In this document: positions 1 through 13,533 of the stretch, piece by piece
How positions within the stretch are numbered: the stretch's first letter is position 1
Layout of the letters: each line of letters begins with the position of its first letter
Source of the DNA: Setoptus koraiensis
Lineage: Eukaryota; Arthropoda
NCBI GenBank assembly: GCA_048013815.1
Contig: CM106586.1
Location: 13,826,001-13,890,000, forward strand
Reading direction: 5' to 3'
Length of the DNA stretch: 64,000 nt
Translations under genes and position numbers: made by a program
The notes under the pieces: generated by a model
Database searches by the model: none
Told to the model about the DNA's origin: nothing
Seen by the model: only the letters and a program-made list of their open reading frames with translations

Positions 1-831
1 ACAGGCGACCCCTTGCGGTAGGTATGCCCTGATCCCACTTCGGGTGAATACCGTTTTTCCCGCTTCGGGTTTTGCCGGTTTTCGGGCACTGTAGGGGGCG
101 CTGCGCGCCATTGAATACCAATGCAGGTTTTTGCCGCCACAGGCACAGTTTTCCCTGGGCAGTTTCGCTTGGGTCAGCCGGGTTAAAAACAAAACAAAAC
201 GGTTTGTAGCAGCAAACTCGAAGCGTCATCAATCAATATCCCAATTTGAGAATGATAATGATGATGATGATGCAATGCGATGAAATGAGATTGTATTTTA
301 TTGCACATGCCGTGTACATCGACCAGGTATATTGAACACACACACACACACAACTTTCGGCCGGTAGCATCAGGTGTCTCAAGGTAGCAACAGGTCAGCG
401 TGGATAGAGCAAAATTGGCTCACGTAACGTTTGCGATTTGCAACACTGCCGGACATTGCGTAAGCTGTCCGGTGTTTTTCGCAAGCGCAAGTGAGTCTCA
501 TCTTCCTGTTTGCTGCTACTGTCCGCCTATTGGTCACTTTTGTCTCACTTTTTCTAGCGCTCGATCGGGATTAGGATGCTGGCGATCGGCAATCAGCTGA
601 CCAATGATGATGAGCCAGCATGGTTATAGTGGCCGGAGAGTGGCGATTGTTGTTGGCGAAAGTGATCCAATTGCGCGCATTGATCCAATTGGCTCAGCAT
701 GGGTTGCATAATAGCGTGGCTTGCATAATGGCCTGTGTGTCAAGTGGCTCGCTGCTACCTGTGGCCAGCGGAGCGCAGTCACATTAGCTTATTAGCATAT
801 TTGTTGGTCGTTGTTAGCACATTGGCTCGCC

Positions 832-926
832 TGTGTGTATGTTACGTAATGTGTGTATGTTGCGCAATGTGTGTAGGTTATGCAATGTGTGTAGGTTATG
901 CAATGTGTGTGTGTGTGTGTGTGTGT
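832..926. repeat. TG-rich minisatellite running into (GT)n
   Basis: Four degenerate copies of a unit of about 18 bp (ATGTGTGTAGGTTATGCA and variants), ending in an uninterrupted GT tract of about 22 bp. Confidence 0.85.
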
Positions 927-1080
927 CGCTATTATCCCGAAGCCGCATGGAAATATGGCGAGCGGCGAGCGGGCATTCGGGCTACTGGCCAAGCGGCCGT
1001 TTAGCGATAACGGTCGCCATGATAATGTGAAAAATGCGAAATCTGCGAGCAGTGCGACTCGCAAGCGAGCTATTCGTGTG

Positions 1081-1174
1081 TTGTTGCTGTTGCTGCTGCC
1101 GATGTTGTTGTTGCTGCTGCTGCTGCCGATGTTGTTGTTGTTGTTGCTGCTGTTGCTTCTGCCGGTTGTTGCCG
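1081..1174. repeat. TTG/CTG triplet tract
   Basis: Interrupted TTG/CTG repeat with two GCCGAT interruptions. It is one of many CAA/CAG-type triplet arrays in the left third of the window. Confidence 0.85.
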
Positions 1175-2982
1175 GCGTCGTTGTCAGGGTGGAATTGATT
1201 TAATTTGATTTGATCCAGTGCACACTACTAATGACCCGACTCAACTGATCAATTTTGCTTTCTAATGTGACGCCAACTGCGCCACTCTCTGACAATTGCA
1301 GCAACAACAATTTTGCAGTTTGCAACAACCACGATGACGAGCCTGCCGGCACACAATAATGACAGGAAGAGTCCGCCTAATTTGCATATAATGAGCAAGC
1401 CGGTCATTTTTAGCGGCGAAATGGCTCAGCCGGCCTGTCGAACGGCCTTTCGCAAGCCAAGGACGAAAGGCAGGCAAATCGGCGACGACGACGATGCAAT
1501 TCAGTTTCAATTCTCCCGGCGCGATTGTAACTGTTGCCCAAATGTTGCCTTGTCTCTCTTGTTGTCAATTGAATCTGACTGACTCTCGACACACCAGTTA
1601 CCCGTTATTTGCCGCTCGGCCAGCCCGTCGCCGGCTCTCGTCATGGCCAATTATGTATGTACGGCACTCATTGCGTCCACTGTGCTCCTTTCTGCGACCA
1701 ACGAAAGTTTTCTCCTTTGGCAAGCTCGCTCTCTCTCTCGCTCTTGCCGATTGACGCCGAGCGAGCTGGCCAAAAGACCAAGCCAAAAGCTGGCCCAAAG
1801 ATCGGCCAGAGGAGAGTTTGTTTACTTTATTTGGTTGGTGGTTGGGAATATTTCTCGATGACGCGATGGCCACAATTTGCATGTTTGTGCGCGGCGCACT
1901 GTGCCGGACACGACGTCAATTAGCGCCAATCACGCCACCAATATTCACTCCGCTCATATGAACGAGCGGACCTTACCTGGCATGCATGCGATTGCGTCAC
2001 TGTGCCACTATATCGCCGGCTACATCGGCGACTGTCCATTGTGCAGGAGCCGAGAGTCGCCGTCTCGTCGTCGAGACGGCAAAAAACATTTGTTTTCGTG
2101 CCATTATCGGGCCGATAATTCAAGCTGCACAATGGTCGCTCGAACGCAGTCGCCAGTTCGGAGAGGATGGGGTTAAAGCCGAGCGAACAGCCGTTGAGCG
2201 CCATTATTTATTGGATCTTATTTACGGCTTTATTTTATTTATCGCTCGGCTTGCGTCCCGGTGCTGGCAGCAACAACAAACGGCAATTAGAGAATATTGC
2301 CAATAAAACGCCAAAACGCTCGATCGAGGGACTTTCGATGGGCTCGATCGTTTCGATGGTTTCGATGGTTTCGACGGGCTCTACGGGCTCGATTCGGGCG
2401 TGATGTGAGCGCAATGTGAGCGCCATTCGAGCGGCGCCGGCGACCCATTGGCGCACTCGGCGTCGCAATGTCACGTAAGCACGTTTGTTGCGCCATAATT
2501 TATGCATGCACTTTGGGCGGCCGGCAAATCAAAATCTGCCATTGCTGCAACCCGAAATTCGAGCATCGCAAGCTCGCAATTGTTGCGCAACGCACGACAA
2601 TTGCAAGCGAATGTATCGCTCATAGCCGATATATTAACGCCGATATTCGCCGTTTATACGGCGATCAATTTACAATCGTTGCGGATATTTGTTGTCGATT
2701 TTGGCTCATTTCGAAGCTTCTTCGGCCACGACTGGCCGCTTGCGTGGCCCACCGAGCGGCCAACCGGCCAACTGTCGGCTGTCGATCAAGCGGCCGTTTA
2801 GCAGTCGCTGGCGACTCAATGGACTGCGTGATCAATGAAAGTGTCATTGCTGCTATTGCATGTATCAATAGTATCAATATCGCCAATATTATCATTTGTG
2901 CCATTATTATCATTTGTGCCATTATTATTATTAGCATTGTTGCCATTGTTGTTGTTGCTGTTGTTGGCATCGCTGCCATTTG

Positions 2983-3054
2983 TATTGTTGGCGTTGGTAT
3001 TGTTGGCGTTGGTATTGTTGGCGTTGGTATTGTTGGCGTCGGTATTATTGGCGC
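2983..3054. repeat. 15-bp minisatellite
   Basis: Nearly five copies of TATTGTTGGCGTTGG, the last ones with single substitutions. Confidence 0.9.
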
Positions 3055-3295
3055 TGTTACGTGACATTTGGCCGGCGACGGAAAGCGCCGTTTGTAAACA
3101 AGCGACGGGCTGTCAGTCAGGCCAGCGTTGGCCGGTTCGATGACCTGCCCATGCTAACAACCAAATTCACGAGTGAATACAACTATGCGACTGCCAGTTA
3201 CGCAATGGCCGGCGTAGCACGACAATCGGGCCATAATAACAACACCGCTCACGGTAGCCACTTGTATTGACACCTGATCATATCAACTTGCAACT

Positions 3296-3362
3296 TGTTG
3301 TTGTTTGTTGTTGTCGTTGTTGTTGTTGTCGTTGTTGTTGTTGTCGTTGTTGTTGTTGTCGT

Positions 3363-3394
<32 letters not shown>

Positions 3395-3420
3395 CTGTTG
3401 TCGTTGTTGTTGCCGTTGTT
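3296..3420. repeat. (TTG)n array with 15-bp higher-order period
   Basis: TTG triplets are interrupted by TCG every fifth triplet (unit GTTGTTGTTGTTGTC). The array is therefore a 15-bp minisatellite derived from a triplet repeat. Confidence 0.9.
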
Positions 3421-5189
3421 TGTCGGCCGTTGCAACAACAGCAACACAACTGACAGCCATCTGTCAGTGTGTGTGTCTAGTAGCTAACAACTGGCATCAA
3501 TAATTATCATTGCGTCGCCTAGACACACAACAGCTGACAGCTAACAGCTGTTCGGGCTGAGGTGTAGGGGGTATCATTATTGCGAGCTGGCCAGTATTTA
3601 CTATTACTGGCAACCAATAGCTACCAATGGCTGAAATAGTGGCCAGAATTCAGCTAAGATCGCTCGCCTAACTTGTCATTTTGCTGTCTTGTGTTCCATG
3701 TCGCATGTAATCCGAGATCTGGATACAGTTTCTGGTTGCAACGATTGGCGCCAGATACGGTCTCTTGTGCAGCTTCGAAATCTCTTCGGGAGGCACGCAA
3801 CTGCGGCTAGCTAGAGCTGCAAACACTTTTTGCGCGCCATTTAGTGATACTGATTGAGAATCGCACAAAATGAGCCAAAATGAGCCAAAATGAGCGCTGC
3901 GGAACGAGTGTTACCAAGTGGGTATTACGCAACAAGCACTGCGAAATGAGCGCCACGAAATGAGAATTTGCCACCATTATCCGTTTCGCCTTTATCCGCC
4001 TCCGTCCACCTTCGTCCACTTTTATCCGCTGGCCACTGTCGGCCGGTGTTATCCGGCAGTCTTTGCAGGCGCTTGTTTTTGCCGGGCTGCTGAATATTAA
4101 GAGCTGGCTCGTAATATTCAACGGTTGCAAACAGCAGTGGGCCGCTCGTATATCATGCCGCTTGTATCGTACCTAAATAGTAGCGCCGGCTATTTATGGT
4201 TGCGCGGCTAGAGCCGAGCGATAGTCCGACAGCGCCGATTGGGTATCGCTCGTTGGCGATCGCCGGCCAATCGTGCCCGTTAGTTGGCTAACTAGCAATT
4301 TATTCATAATCACATCCATACCCATGGGCATATTGCATATTGCCTGGCGCTCGTTGCCTCGAACGCACTTAGAATCACAGCGGAGCTTCGAATGACCATT
4401 TCGGCTCCGAACGGCCGCTTCGAAGGGCCACTCGCCCGCTTGTTAACAGTTATCGGCTTGCAGTGGTCTGTTGTTACAAACAAACGGCTCGCCAGTAACG
4501 GTGCGCACCGCATCGTTGTCTAATTGATTTTGTTGCAGTTGCCGGCCGGCCGGCGAGCCAGTTTCAGTTTCGATTTTGATTTCTATTCCGATTTCGAATC
4601 CGATTTTCGTTCGGTGCCGGCTGCAAATTCAATTTGCGACCTTAGACATTTTGCCATTTCAGTGTTCGTTTTCGCCCTGTTGCCATTTGGGGTGGCTCGC
4701 GCTTTTCGAGCCAGCCAGCGACCTATCAATGGGAGCCGTGTCTCGCTATGGGTCCGGTCGCTAATGAGATGCCTCCTGCGAGCAGGCAAATCTCTCAGCA
4801 GTGATTACCGACGATTATCATTACTTACTAACTGGTTATTATTATCGCAATCGCAAGCGTTGCGCAAGCACAACAACCAACGATACTAATGCTATGATAG
4901 TAACTTATTATTAATAAGCATCGATGCTAGCTCGCCACAGCGGCCAGCCGATGCCGGCACAACCGTGGCCATGATACGGCCAAATGATGATGGCGAAACA
5001 TGGACGCACCATGATTACATGTTACATCACAAGTTAGTTGCGTCATTGACGAAAGTGAGCTCGCTTGTGGGCCAATTTTGTTGCGTTTCGTTCGTTTGAG
5101 TGGTCGCCCAACCGACGATGATATCGCTGCGCCGCATCGCTCGCAATCCATCAATATCAATTGCGGCCATAATTAGCATCGGGCTGCTG

Positions 5190-6110
5190 TCCGCCGGATG
5201 GCACCGAATGCGCTCCAACGTCGACCGCGCCGACCCGGCACAGCCCAATGGGCGACCCGTCCATGTCCAAGTGTCGGCGCGCAAATCTCACGCCGCACTC
5301 GTCGGTCACATCGACCGTCGATGATCGACGGCGCCACGATTAGAATCTCATCGGATACCGGCGTTCGCAGCAATTGCAGCGTTCGCAGCGTTTGCGGCAT
5401 TTTCAGCGATTGCCAATTCCCAACGACGATCGAAGCAAATCGTCGGTGCGATTCCCGCGCTGGCCGCTCGCTTCGATCGCTGCGCCGGCCAGCCCGACGA
5501 CGAGACCGGCTCCATTTGCGAAAGTGCGAGCGTCGCGCTTTTTTGCTTGCGTTTCCGCGCGCCGTCAGGTCAAATTTCCGGCGGGGCGCGCCATGCGAAA
5601 GGTCGCCACCGACCGATATCGATGCTGGCCAGCGTCGGCCGCTCCGATGGCGGCCACTCGGCGGGCGCCTGTCGTGACAATATGACTGTCGGCGCAATCG
5701 CCGGAGCGTGTATGTGCGTGTGACAGTTGCGCAAGGTCGCGGACAGGGCGACCGCGGTGACATGGGCGATGCAAAATCGGCCGGCCGAAATGCATCTCGG
5801 CAGCGTGTCGGCCGGCCGTGATGCGGTGCGCTCGTCTCGCCGAGCGCCGTCGGGCGCCGCATATCAAGCCGCACAGCGAGCCAAATAGCCACTGGCGACA
5901 CGCAACGGCCGACAGGTGACAGGCGAGCCGCAGAGCCGGAGAGCCGCGGAATTGCGTCGGCCGGGCAGGCGCACGAACAAGCGAACGGCCGGTCGGCCGG
6001 TCGGTCGCGGCCGGGTCGTCGGGTCGTCAACTGGACAGCAGGCGCCGGCGGTAGGCGCCCTGTGGCACCTGCCACTACCTGTTCACACGAGGAGCCCGCT
6101 CGCTGGACGG
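5190..6110. other. CpG-rich, very GC-rich segment
   Basis: The most GC- and CpG-rich stretch of the window, dense in CGCCGG, GGCCGG and CGAC words. Long frames open across it on both strands, but their translations are arginine/alanine/proline-rich and unlike a protein. They are best explained by the lack of stop codons in GC-rich DNA. It could be a CpG-rich regulatory segment; no promoter motif decides this. Confidence 0.4.
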
Positions 6111-7079
6111 CGCTGTCGTCGATTGTGTGTGTGTGTCGCTCCATTGACCAGTGTGGGTAAATGGACAAACGTTGTTGCGAGCGAAACGCAAACAACAATG
6201 GCCGTCGCTGTTGTTGTTTATTCAATTTGCAATTATTTTTTGTGTTGGCTCTTGTGCGCCACTTGTTGCTTGTTTGCATTTTAATAGCTTGTCAATAGTT
6301 TGACGGCTCGCCAGCTGGCCACTCGACGCCGCTCACCTGTGCCCTCTGCGCGCTCACCTGTGCCCGCTCGCTTCCTCTCGGCCGCTCTCAGTCCGCTCTC
6401 GGCCCGCTCTCGGCCCGCTCTCGGCCCGCTCTCAGGTGAGCCGAGGGAGCTTGCCGGATGATGCTGGCAAAGTGCGCCGGGCAAACTGACACACTCAATG
6501 GACAACAAGCGAGAGTGCGCATTGTGCCGTGCCTCGGGCCACTAGTGACGCGGCTGCCCGATTGAGTTTGCCCTCAATCGCATCCAGCGATAATAACACG
6601 ATTGACGATGTCCAAACATTTGTAGCTATCCAACGGCTGCCGCTGCCAACTTTGCTCTCGGCCGCTCTTGTCCGGCTCTTGTCCGGCTCTGGCCAGAATT
6701 GCGCGCACAATTTTTTGCGCTTGCAACAGCCGCCGGGCCGCCACTGACCGACTTGAGTCAAGAGCCGCTGGCCGGCCGACGGGACGGGACGGGAAGGCCG
6801 ACGGGATGGCTGACCAGCGGCTGATCGAACAATGGCCGGCAACAAATCAGCGGCGCCGGGCTGGCTGCGGATCTTTCATCGGCGGTCAGCGCCGAGCGAG
6901 ACTTATCAGATTGTTGCTGTTGCCGGTGTTGTTGTTGTTGCTGGCAGGGCAACAATTAGCCATTGGTCGCGGACAGCTCTGCGCTTAAATGCAAGCTGAT
7001 GCAACGAATTTGTTTGTTAGTGGCGACCGGCGAGCCAACTTTGCAATGCAAACAACAATGACGCACCGTCAGCGGCCAC

Positions 7080-7171
7080 GGCAGCAGCAGCAGCATCAAC
7101 AGCAACATCAACAACGGCAACAACAGCGGCAACAACAGCGGCAACAACAGCGGCAACAACAGCGGCAACAA
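7080..7171. repeat. CAG/CAA tract with 12-bp units
   Basis: CAGCAG and CAACAG triplets followed by tandem copies of CGGCAACAACAG. Confidence 0.9.
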
Positions 7172-7284
7172 TTGGAGTGACTGCGGATAAAAGTGAACGC
7201 GAAACGGCGAATATTTGGCAACATATTTCGCAATATTTGCCAACATTTCGGACAGGCAAACTGTGCCCACTGTCTTGCCATAAA

Positions 7285-7378
7285 GGTCTCGCCACTATGG
7301 TCTCGCCATCATGGTCTCACTATTCGCCACTACGGTCTCGCCACTACGGTCTCGCTGTTATGGTCTGGCCATTATGGC
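7285..7378. repeat. GGTCTCGCCACTAT minisatellite
   Basis: About six degenerate copies of a 14-15 bp unit containing GGTCTCGCCA followed by CTAT, TCAT or CTAC. Confidence 0.85.
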
Positions 7379-7927
7379 CTAGCCAGCTAGCGCCTGCGAT
7401 GCATCGGCGGATGTTGCCAAGGTAATCATAGTAATTAACTGGCCTGCATAATGGGCAGCATGGCGACGGCTCATCATTATCGTGGCCCATGTAATGGCGT
7501 ATGTAATGGCGCATGTTTATTATTGTTATTATTATAGTGTGTGTGTAGTTAAACTCCTACTCCTTGCCACACAATGGCCACACAATTACCTGTGGCCCGG
7601 CCCGTTGTCTCGCCATCGGTTTGTTGCATCATTTGCTGCTGGCCGCGTCCGTCCGTCCGTCTGTTTATCGCCGTGTATCGCCGTGGCCGTGTCGCTGCAT
7701 CACTTGCGATGACGCGCTGACCATTGGCCAGAATTAGAACATGGGCACCGGTCATGGGGGCTCGCCTATACAAACAGGCCGGCGAGCATACTGAGCCGCG
7801 TAAATCATTAGCGGATAAATCATTTTTATGCGTGTGCCAGCCGCGATCAAGATTATGCGCGATTGCCCGCTCTGGCGATAGCACTGGCGATGGCCGGTAT
7901 TGCCCGCTATAACCGTATTGCCGTATT

Positions 7928-8002
7928 AACCGCTCGCCAGTTAACCGCTCGCCAGTCATCCGCTCGCCAGTCATCCGCTCGCCAGTCATCCGCTCGCCAG
8001 AG
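7928..8002. repeat. 15-bp minisatellite CCGCTCGCCAGTCAT
   Basis: Five consecutive 15-bp copies, differing only at the AA/AT and TT/TC junction positions. Confidence 0.92.
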
Positions 8003-9131
8003 CTATCCGCCCGTTATTAGCCCGTACGAGCGACGGGCCGTCGCGGCAATCGGGCCGGCCCGACGGGCCGGCGAGCCACAATCGTGTTTGCGACGGCGGC
8101 CCGTGGGTGCCCATCGGCCGCCGTTGCTAGCGCACAGGCACACAATGGCGATAGTGAAACGGCCCTTTCAAATGCTCACGCCGGGCCAACGCTCAACTGG
8201 CCAGGCCATAAACGGACCCTGGCGGTGCTTTATGGGCTCGCTATATTTAGAGCGCAGCGAGCAGTCCGATGGCGGCCAAACGGTTTGGATGTCGCTCACA
8301 ATTCAATCTCGGCTGGCATCTGCGCCGTCCGACAGAGTCTGTCTCTGTTGCGCAAGCTCGGCGCGCTCTGCAAAACTCTTGTTCTCACTCATGACGTAAT
8401 GTATCGCCGGCCAGCGGGCTTAGCGTTAATCTAATACACAGAGTGTGCTAAATATAGAGCGCATGTGATATTAGAGGCGATGACGCCGCATCACTTGGCA
8501 ATCACTTGGCAGCCGCCGATTGCCGGTCGCTGGGTCGGCGAATGAGCGACGCCAAGCTGAGAGACAATTCAATTTAACAGTTACTCAACGGTCGCTCGGC
8601 GCACTATTGGCCGCGGCTGGAACTTGCGTCAGATTATGCAGCCAGTGGCTGGCTGGCTATTTATGGGCCGGCTTCTATTAAAATCATTACGTAATATCGT
8701 GAGCGGCACTTGATCGCGTCACATTTGCATCGCTCATGCGCGCTAGTTAGCCCATCGCATGCCCAGTGGCGCTCACTGTCGCAGTTAGCAAACTCATCAG
8801 CGCTTGATTATATTAGTCAGCGTTTATATTTATAGAGGCGACACACAAACAAATCGCTTGACGATTGACTTTCGCGAAGGCTGGCCGTGCGTTTCCCGTT
8901 GCCAACTAATAATATCATTTGCGTATGTAGCGCACACAACATGTGGAGCGTTGGAAAGAATCAGAGCGACACTCATGAACTCATCTCTCGCTCGGCCGAC
9001 TCGCCGGGCCGGCTCGCTCAGCTGTGTCGCTCGCTTGACCACTTGTTGTTGTTTGAGTGGCTGCTGTTGTTTGAGCGGCCGTCTTTGCAGTTGGTGTCGC
9101 TGTTGGCGTCGTTGTTGGCGTCGCTGTTGCC

Positions 9132-9204
9132 GTCGCTGTTGCTGTTGTTGTTGCAGTTGTTGCAGCACCAACAGCAGCAGCAACAACAGCAACAACAGCA
9201 GCAC
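9132..9204. repeat. Inverted TTG/CTG and CAA/CAG tract
   Basis: A run of CTGTTG triplets is followed, after a few bases, by CAACAG triplets. The segment is self-complementary over roughly 30 bp per arm and could extrude as a hairpin. Confidence 0.75.
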
Positions 9205-9565
9205 AACTGCCGCGGCGCACAATCGCAGCAGCGCCAACAAGTGAACAGGTGAAGCAACAGGTGAAGTGCATCAGCAGCAACAGGCCGCCGCCGCCGCCGC
9301 ATAATCAGCCAGTGACAATAATTTGATGCCGCCGTCGCTGTCGCTGTTGGTAATGAATAAAATGCGCATGAAACAGCATGAGTTGCTTGCCACTCGGCCA
9401 GCCAGCGCGCCAGCTAAAAAAGTGGCAATGACGCAATCCGATGCCACTTGAATCACTTTTTCCAGCCAACACACTTGTCGGCCTCACTCACCTAAAACGT
9501 CGCTGGCTTGTCAGTGAGTCGGTGTTTTGTTGCCTGTTGTTGCCACTGAGTAGCCGACACTGGCC

Positions 9566-9622
9566 ACTAGCAGTCGCTGTTGGTACTAGCAGTCGCTGTT
9601 GGTACTAGCAGTCGCTGTTGGT
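9566..9622. repeat. 19-bp tandem repeat, three copies
   Basis: Three consecutive copies of ACTAGCAGTCGCTGTTGGT. Confidence 0.95.
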
Positions 9623-10178
9623 CGCCGGCAGCCACTAGCGGCCTCTAGTAGCCAGCTCCACTTGTGTGCACTGTCACTTGTCACTGGGTGCCGATACCCG
9701 TGTCAAGCTATGTAAAGTGCATGTGCCCACAATGCACATGCAGCTCATGCGCATGTGACGCAATGTGTCAAAAAAGCGTCCTCGCAGGTCGTCGCTCTCA
9801 CCTGTGCAACCAGTGTGAATGACACTGGCAGCGCCACTCTATACTATAGAGTCAACTGACAGCACTAACACTGCCATTCACTGTGGTGGCCATTCAATAG
9901 TGATTCTCTGGCACTGATTTTACAAGGCCTACACTGGCCATTGCGTAACAGGCGCCTGTAGGTAGACGGCGCTCAGGTGAGAAACTGGCCACTGGCGACC
10001 GATCCGAAGTCGTCGCGAAGAGCAACCGTGCCGAGAGCGGTGTCAGCAGTGGACAGCAGATATAAATAAATGGGCATACAAATGAGACAAACAGCCAGCC
10101 AGCAACAAGTGCTTTTGATGGCACGAAAAAACAATGCTCCAATTATTACAATTGCGCAACTTTAATCCCATTCGAGCA

Positions 10179-10180
10179 AC

Positions 10181-10216
<36 letters not shown>
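10179..10216. repeat. (AC)n microsatellite
   Basis: AC dinucleotide tract of about 38 bp with one G interruption near its start. Confidence 0.95.
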
Positions 10217-10219
<3 letters not shown>

Positions 10220-11202
10220 TGCTACGGGCGACTTGCGTAATGCAAGTTGCATTGCTTTGCTCTTTGCTCGCTCGCTTGCAATCCTGCACGTCCCAAAACC
10301 TGTGCCACTATGACGCGTTCACGCGTCGCGTGCGGTGTGAGCCATATTTAATTTGCACCCTGCACTGTCTGCCAAGACACCGCCATGACACATGCAGCGC
10401 AACGGCCACTGCTAATTAACATTGTCGATGCAATACAGTGACATATAACGGACACCGTCGACACCTTGGCACAAGGCCGGCAGGACAGGCGAAAAATAAA
10501 CCGTCACGAATATTGCGTATTGCCACAATTAGATTGGATGGCCCCACTGAGTAGGGCGAAAAATTATCTGCTTTTGGGCAGATATTTGCGGGCAACTTGG
10601 CTCGGCTTAATCGGCTTTTAATTGTAGCTTGTTGATTAGATGGGCTGATAGATGGAACTGGCACACACTGGCGAACGCGTAATTGAAGGCCGAGCGCCCA
10701 TGCCGCAGATCGTCGGGGCTCGCGACTTGGCGCCCTTCAATGGCGTTCACGTTGCGCTAAATTAGTCGAATTAGTCTAATTAATGGCTGGCCGGCCGTGC
10801 TGGCTACTAATGACTCATTAGTGACGAGCACAACAAAGGACATAAATAAAATAAAAATAAATACAATGCAATACATAACAACAATACGAGCTACACAATA
10901 AATGCTTGCCACGACACTTGAGCGCGCACGGCAATAAATGGCAATGAGACAACAATTCCGACAGCCCCTTTTTGAGCCTGCCCAATTGAGATATTAGTCG
11001 GACTGGCAATAATGCCAATGTTTGTGGCAATTGTGTCGGATCATCCGACAATTGTGAGCCCCAAGTGGAAGTGCGAGACGAGCGTAACTAACTCACTGTG
11101 CGCACTGTTCAACAATTACACAATAACGGACATAACGGCGAGCCCATTATCACTGCGTTGGGATAATTTAATTTAATTTTATTGCATTGCAACGGATTGA
11201 TT

Positions 11203-11222
11203 GCCGGCCGGCCGGCCGGCCG
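11203..11222. repeat. (GGCC)n palindromic tract
   Basis: Five consecutive GCCG units, fully self-complementary. GGCCGGCC words recur across the left region; this is the longest run. Confidence 0.9.
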
Positions 11223-11840
11223 CTTGCAACGACGCCAATCAAATGGAACGGAGCGAGAGGGGATTTTATTGGCAACGAGCTCTCTCTCTGTCTAATCTAA
11301 TCTCGTTAGATCGAGAGTCTTATTAGAGATAATCTGATCATCTGATCAGGAAGAGATTGATCGATTGTAAACTATCGGATGAGTACGCAATTTCCTCCGC
11401 TGCAAATTGCACCCATGCTTTTCCTGAACCCGGCCACGACAAACTGGCTACGATTTGACCAGCCAGCCAGCCCGACCTCAACTGCAGTTCGTGTGAGCAG
11501 CTCGGCAATTGGCTCGCCAGTTTCTCTGCCGGGCTTGTCAGCGACTTGATTGGCGTATTGATTGGCTGATTGGCTGATTATTGATTGGTTGATTGGTTGA
11601 TTAGTGAGAGTGTGAGAGTGGCATTTCGACGTCCCTGTCGAAGGCAAAGTCGGAGGCCGCCAACTTTGCATTGAATTCGCTCGGCACAGTCGGCTTATCT
11701 CGTCAGCTGTTATTATTATTGTTTTCCTTGTCAGTGCAATGATAATAAAATACAATGTGTGATGCAATGTTGGTTGGCCCAGTCATAATAAAATGACGGC
11801 CGCTAATAAATCCACTCCGGACCCACTTGAGCGATACCAT

Positions 11841-11940
11841 CAGCTGATATCTGCCAAAAATCAGCCGATATCTGCCCAGAATCAGCTGATATCTGCCCAG
11901 AATCAGCGATATCTGCCAAGAGTCAGCCGATATCTGCCAT
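11841..11940. repeat. About 21-bp minisatellite containing GATATCTGCC
   Basis: Five copies of a 20-21 bp unit with core CAGCTGATATCTGCC, holding palindromes CAGCTG and GATATC. Copies differ by a T/C change in the first palindrome and by spacer changes. Confidence 0.9.
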
Positions 11941-12593
11941 ATCTAACCAGTCATATAACAATAACATACCTAACAAGCCAGTCAGCTGATACAGTCGGCC
12001 GATACCGGTCAGCTGATAGCGGCGAGCCGACACAGGCCCGTATCACAGCTGATACTATGGCGAGAGAGCTGCAAAAATAATGCAAAGGCAAGGCACAAAC
12101 TTGACCTCTCTGGCCGCTCGATGGGCACTCGATTGGCCGGCGATTGGGCCAAAGAGGCAGGCACATTTTCAAGAGCTACAATGACACGACTAAACGGCCC
12201 GATACGAACAACTGAGCCGCTGGCGAGCTCGCTTGCCAGTTTAGTCTTGCCGACGAACGGCAAGTGTCAGATGGTTTGATCGTAAAAAAAGCTTGCGCTT
12301 GCGACAAAACCACTTGTGTGATCGCAGGCTCAGCCAGTTGAGTGGACACTCGATGCGACCATCGCATATTATATTATATATTGCGTATAGTATTATGTAG
12401 TGTGTCCGCTGCAGTTTAACTAAACCCACTAAACTCCGACAGAGGAAGAGGAAGTGGCGCTGGCGGTTGTGATCCGCAGGGTTGGCTAGCGCGGAGTTAG
12501 TGTGAAAAAAGTTTATTTGTCTTTGTTGTTGTATCACAACTTGTGCATGCCAGCTTGGTCGCACACTATGTAAAGCGCCGCTCGAGAGGGCTT

Positions 12594-12646
12594 GTCGTCG
12601 TCGTCGTCGTCGCTGTTGTTGTTGTCGTCGTTGTTGTCGTCGTCGT
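12594..12646. repeat. GTC/GTT triplet tract
   Basis: Interrupted TCG/TTG triplet array. A complementary GAC/AAC tract lies at about 12756-12822. Confidence 0.85.
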
Positions 12647-13056
12647 GAGAGTCGTGACAATCGATTAAGCATTATCTGGATTATCAAGATCTATGGTCGC
12701 ACACACAATGCGCGTGCCAGCAACGACAGTCTCGTTTGACTCTGTCCATGACCGGCGACGGCGACGACAACAACGACAACAACGTCGACAACAACGACAG
12801 CGACGACAACAACAATGAACGCCAGCGGCCAGCAGCCAACGGCCAGCGGCCAGCGGCCAGTAGGTGCGTGTGTGAGAGTGACCACAATTTCTTTGTTTGC
12901 AGTGGAGCAGTCAACAAGTTTGAGCTGTTGTTGTTTGTTGTGCCTTTGCATTGCCAAGCTGCCACTAATGGGCCTTTGTGTCCGGCATTATTGTACGCCA
13001 TGGGCATTAGCTAATGTGCATTATTTGATCTGCGTTCATTACGTAATCTAGAACAT

Positions 13057-13156
13057 TATTGTTATTGTTATTATTATTAGTATTGTTGTTGTCGTCGTCG
13101 TTGTTGTTGTTGCTGTTGTTGTTGTTGTTGCTGCTGCTGTTGCTGCCGTTGTTGTG
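13057..13156. repeat. TTA/TTG triplet tract
   Basis: ATT/TTG/TCG triplets over about 100 bp grading into TTGCTG. Confidence 0.85.
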
Positions 13157-13484
13157 ACTGGGCTCAGGAAGACTTTCGCCAGGGCGCTCTGTGGTGTCGT
13201 GGACGAGATTTGCATAACGTGAACGAGTTGCATAATTCCGTTGAATCCTATTGATTTATGTGTGTCTGATGGCACATAAATCCGTAATAAAAGCCGCGAC
13301 TGCAGCGCGCATAACTGCACCGTAGCGAGTCATTAGGCCATATTCGCACAAAAATTCACCTGTCGCTCGCCCCTCACTACGACTCACCTGCGACTGTCAG
13401 ACCCTAAATATCCGTGTTGTCTCACCTTGCCGGATTAGCGCCGGTCGGGTGATTATCACTATATTCGAGCTAATGATACCTACC

Positions 13485-13533
13485 GTGTGGCGCGTGAATT
13501 GGTGTGGCGCGTGAATTGGTGTGGCGCATGAAT
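13485..13533. repeat. 17-bp tandem repeat, three copies
   Basis: Three copies of GTGTGGCGCGTGAATTG, the last with two changes and incomplete. Confidence 0.9.

Noticed and set aside
5173-6279. A 368-codon minus-strand open frame
   Set aside because: It lies in the most GC-rich segment, overlaps open frames on the other strand, and its translation is Arg/Ala/Pro-rich with no domain-like pattern. Chance absence of stops explains it.
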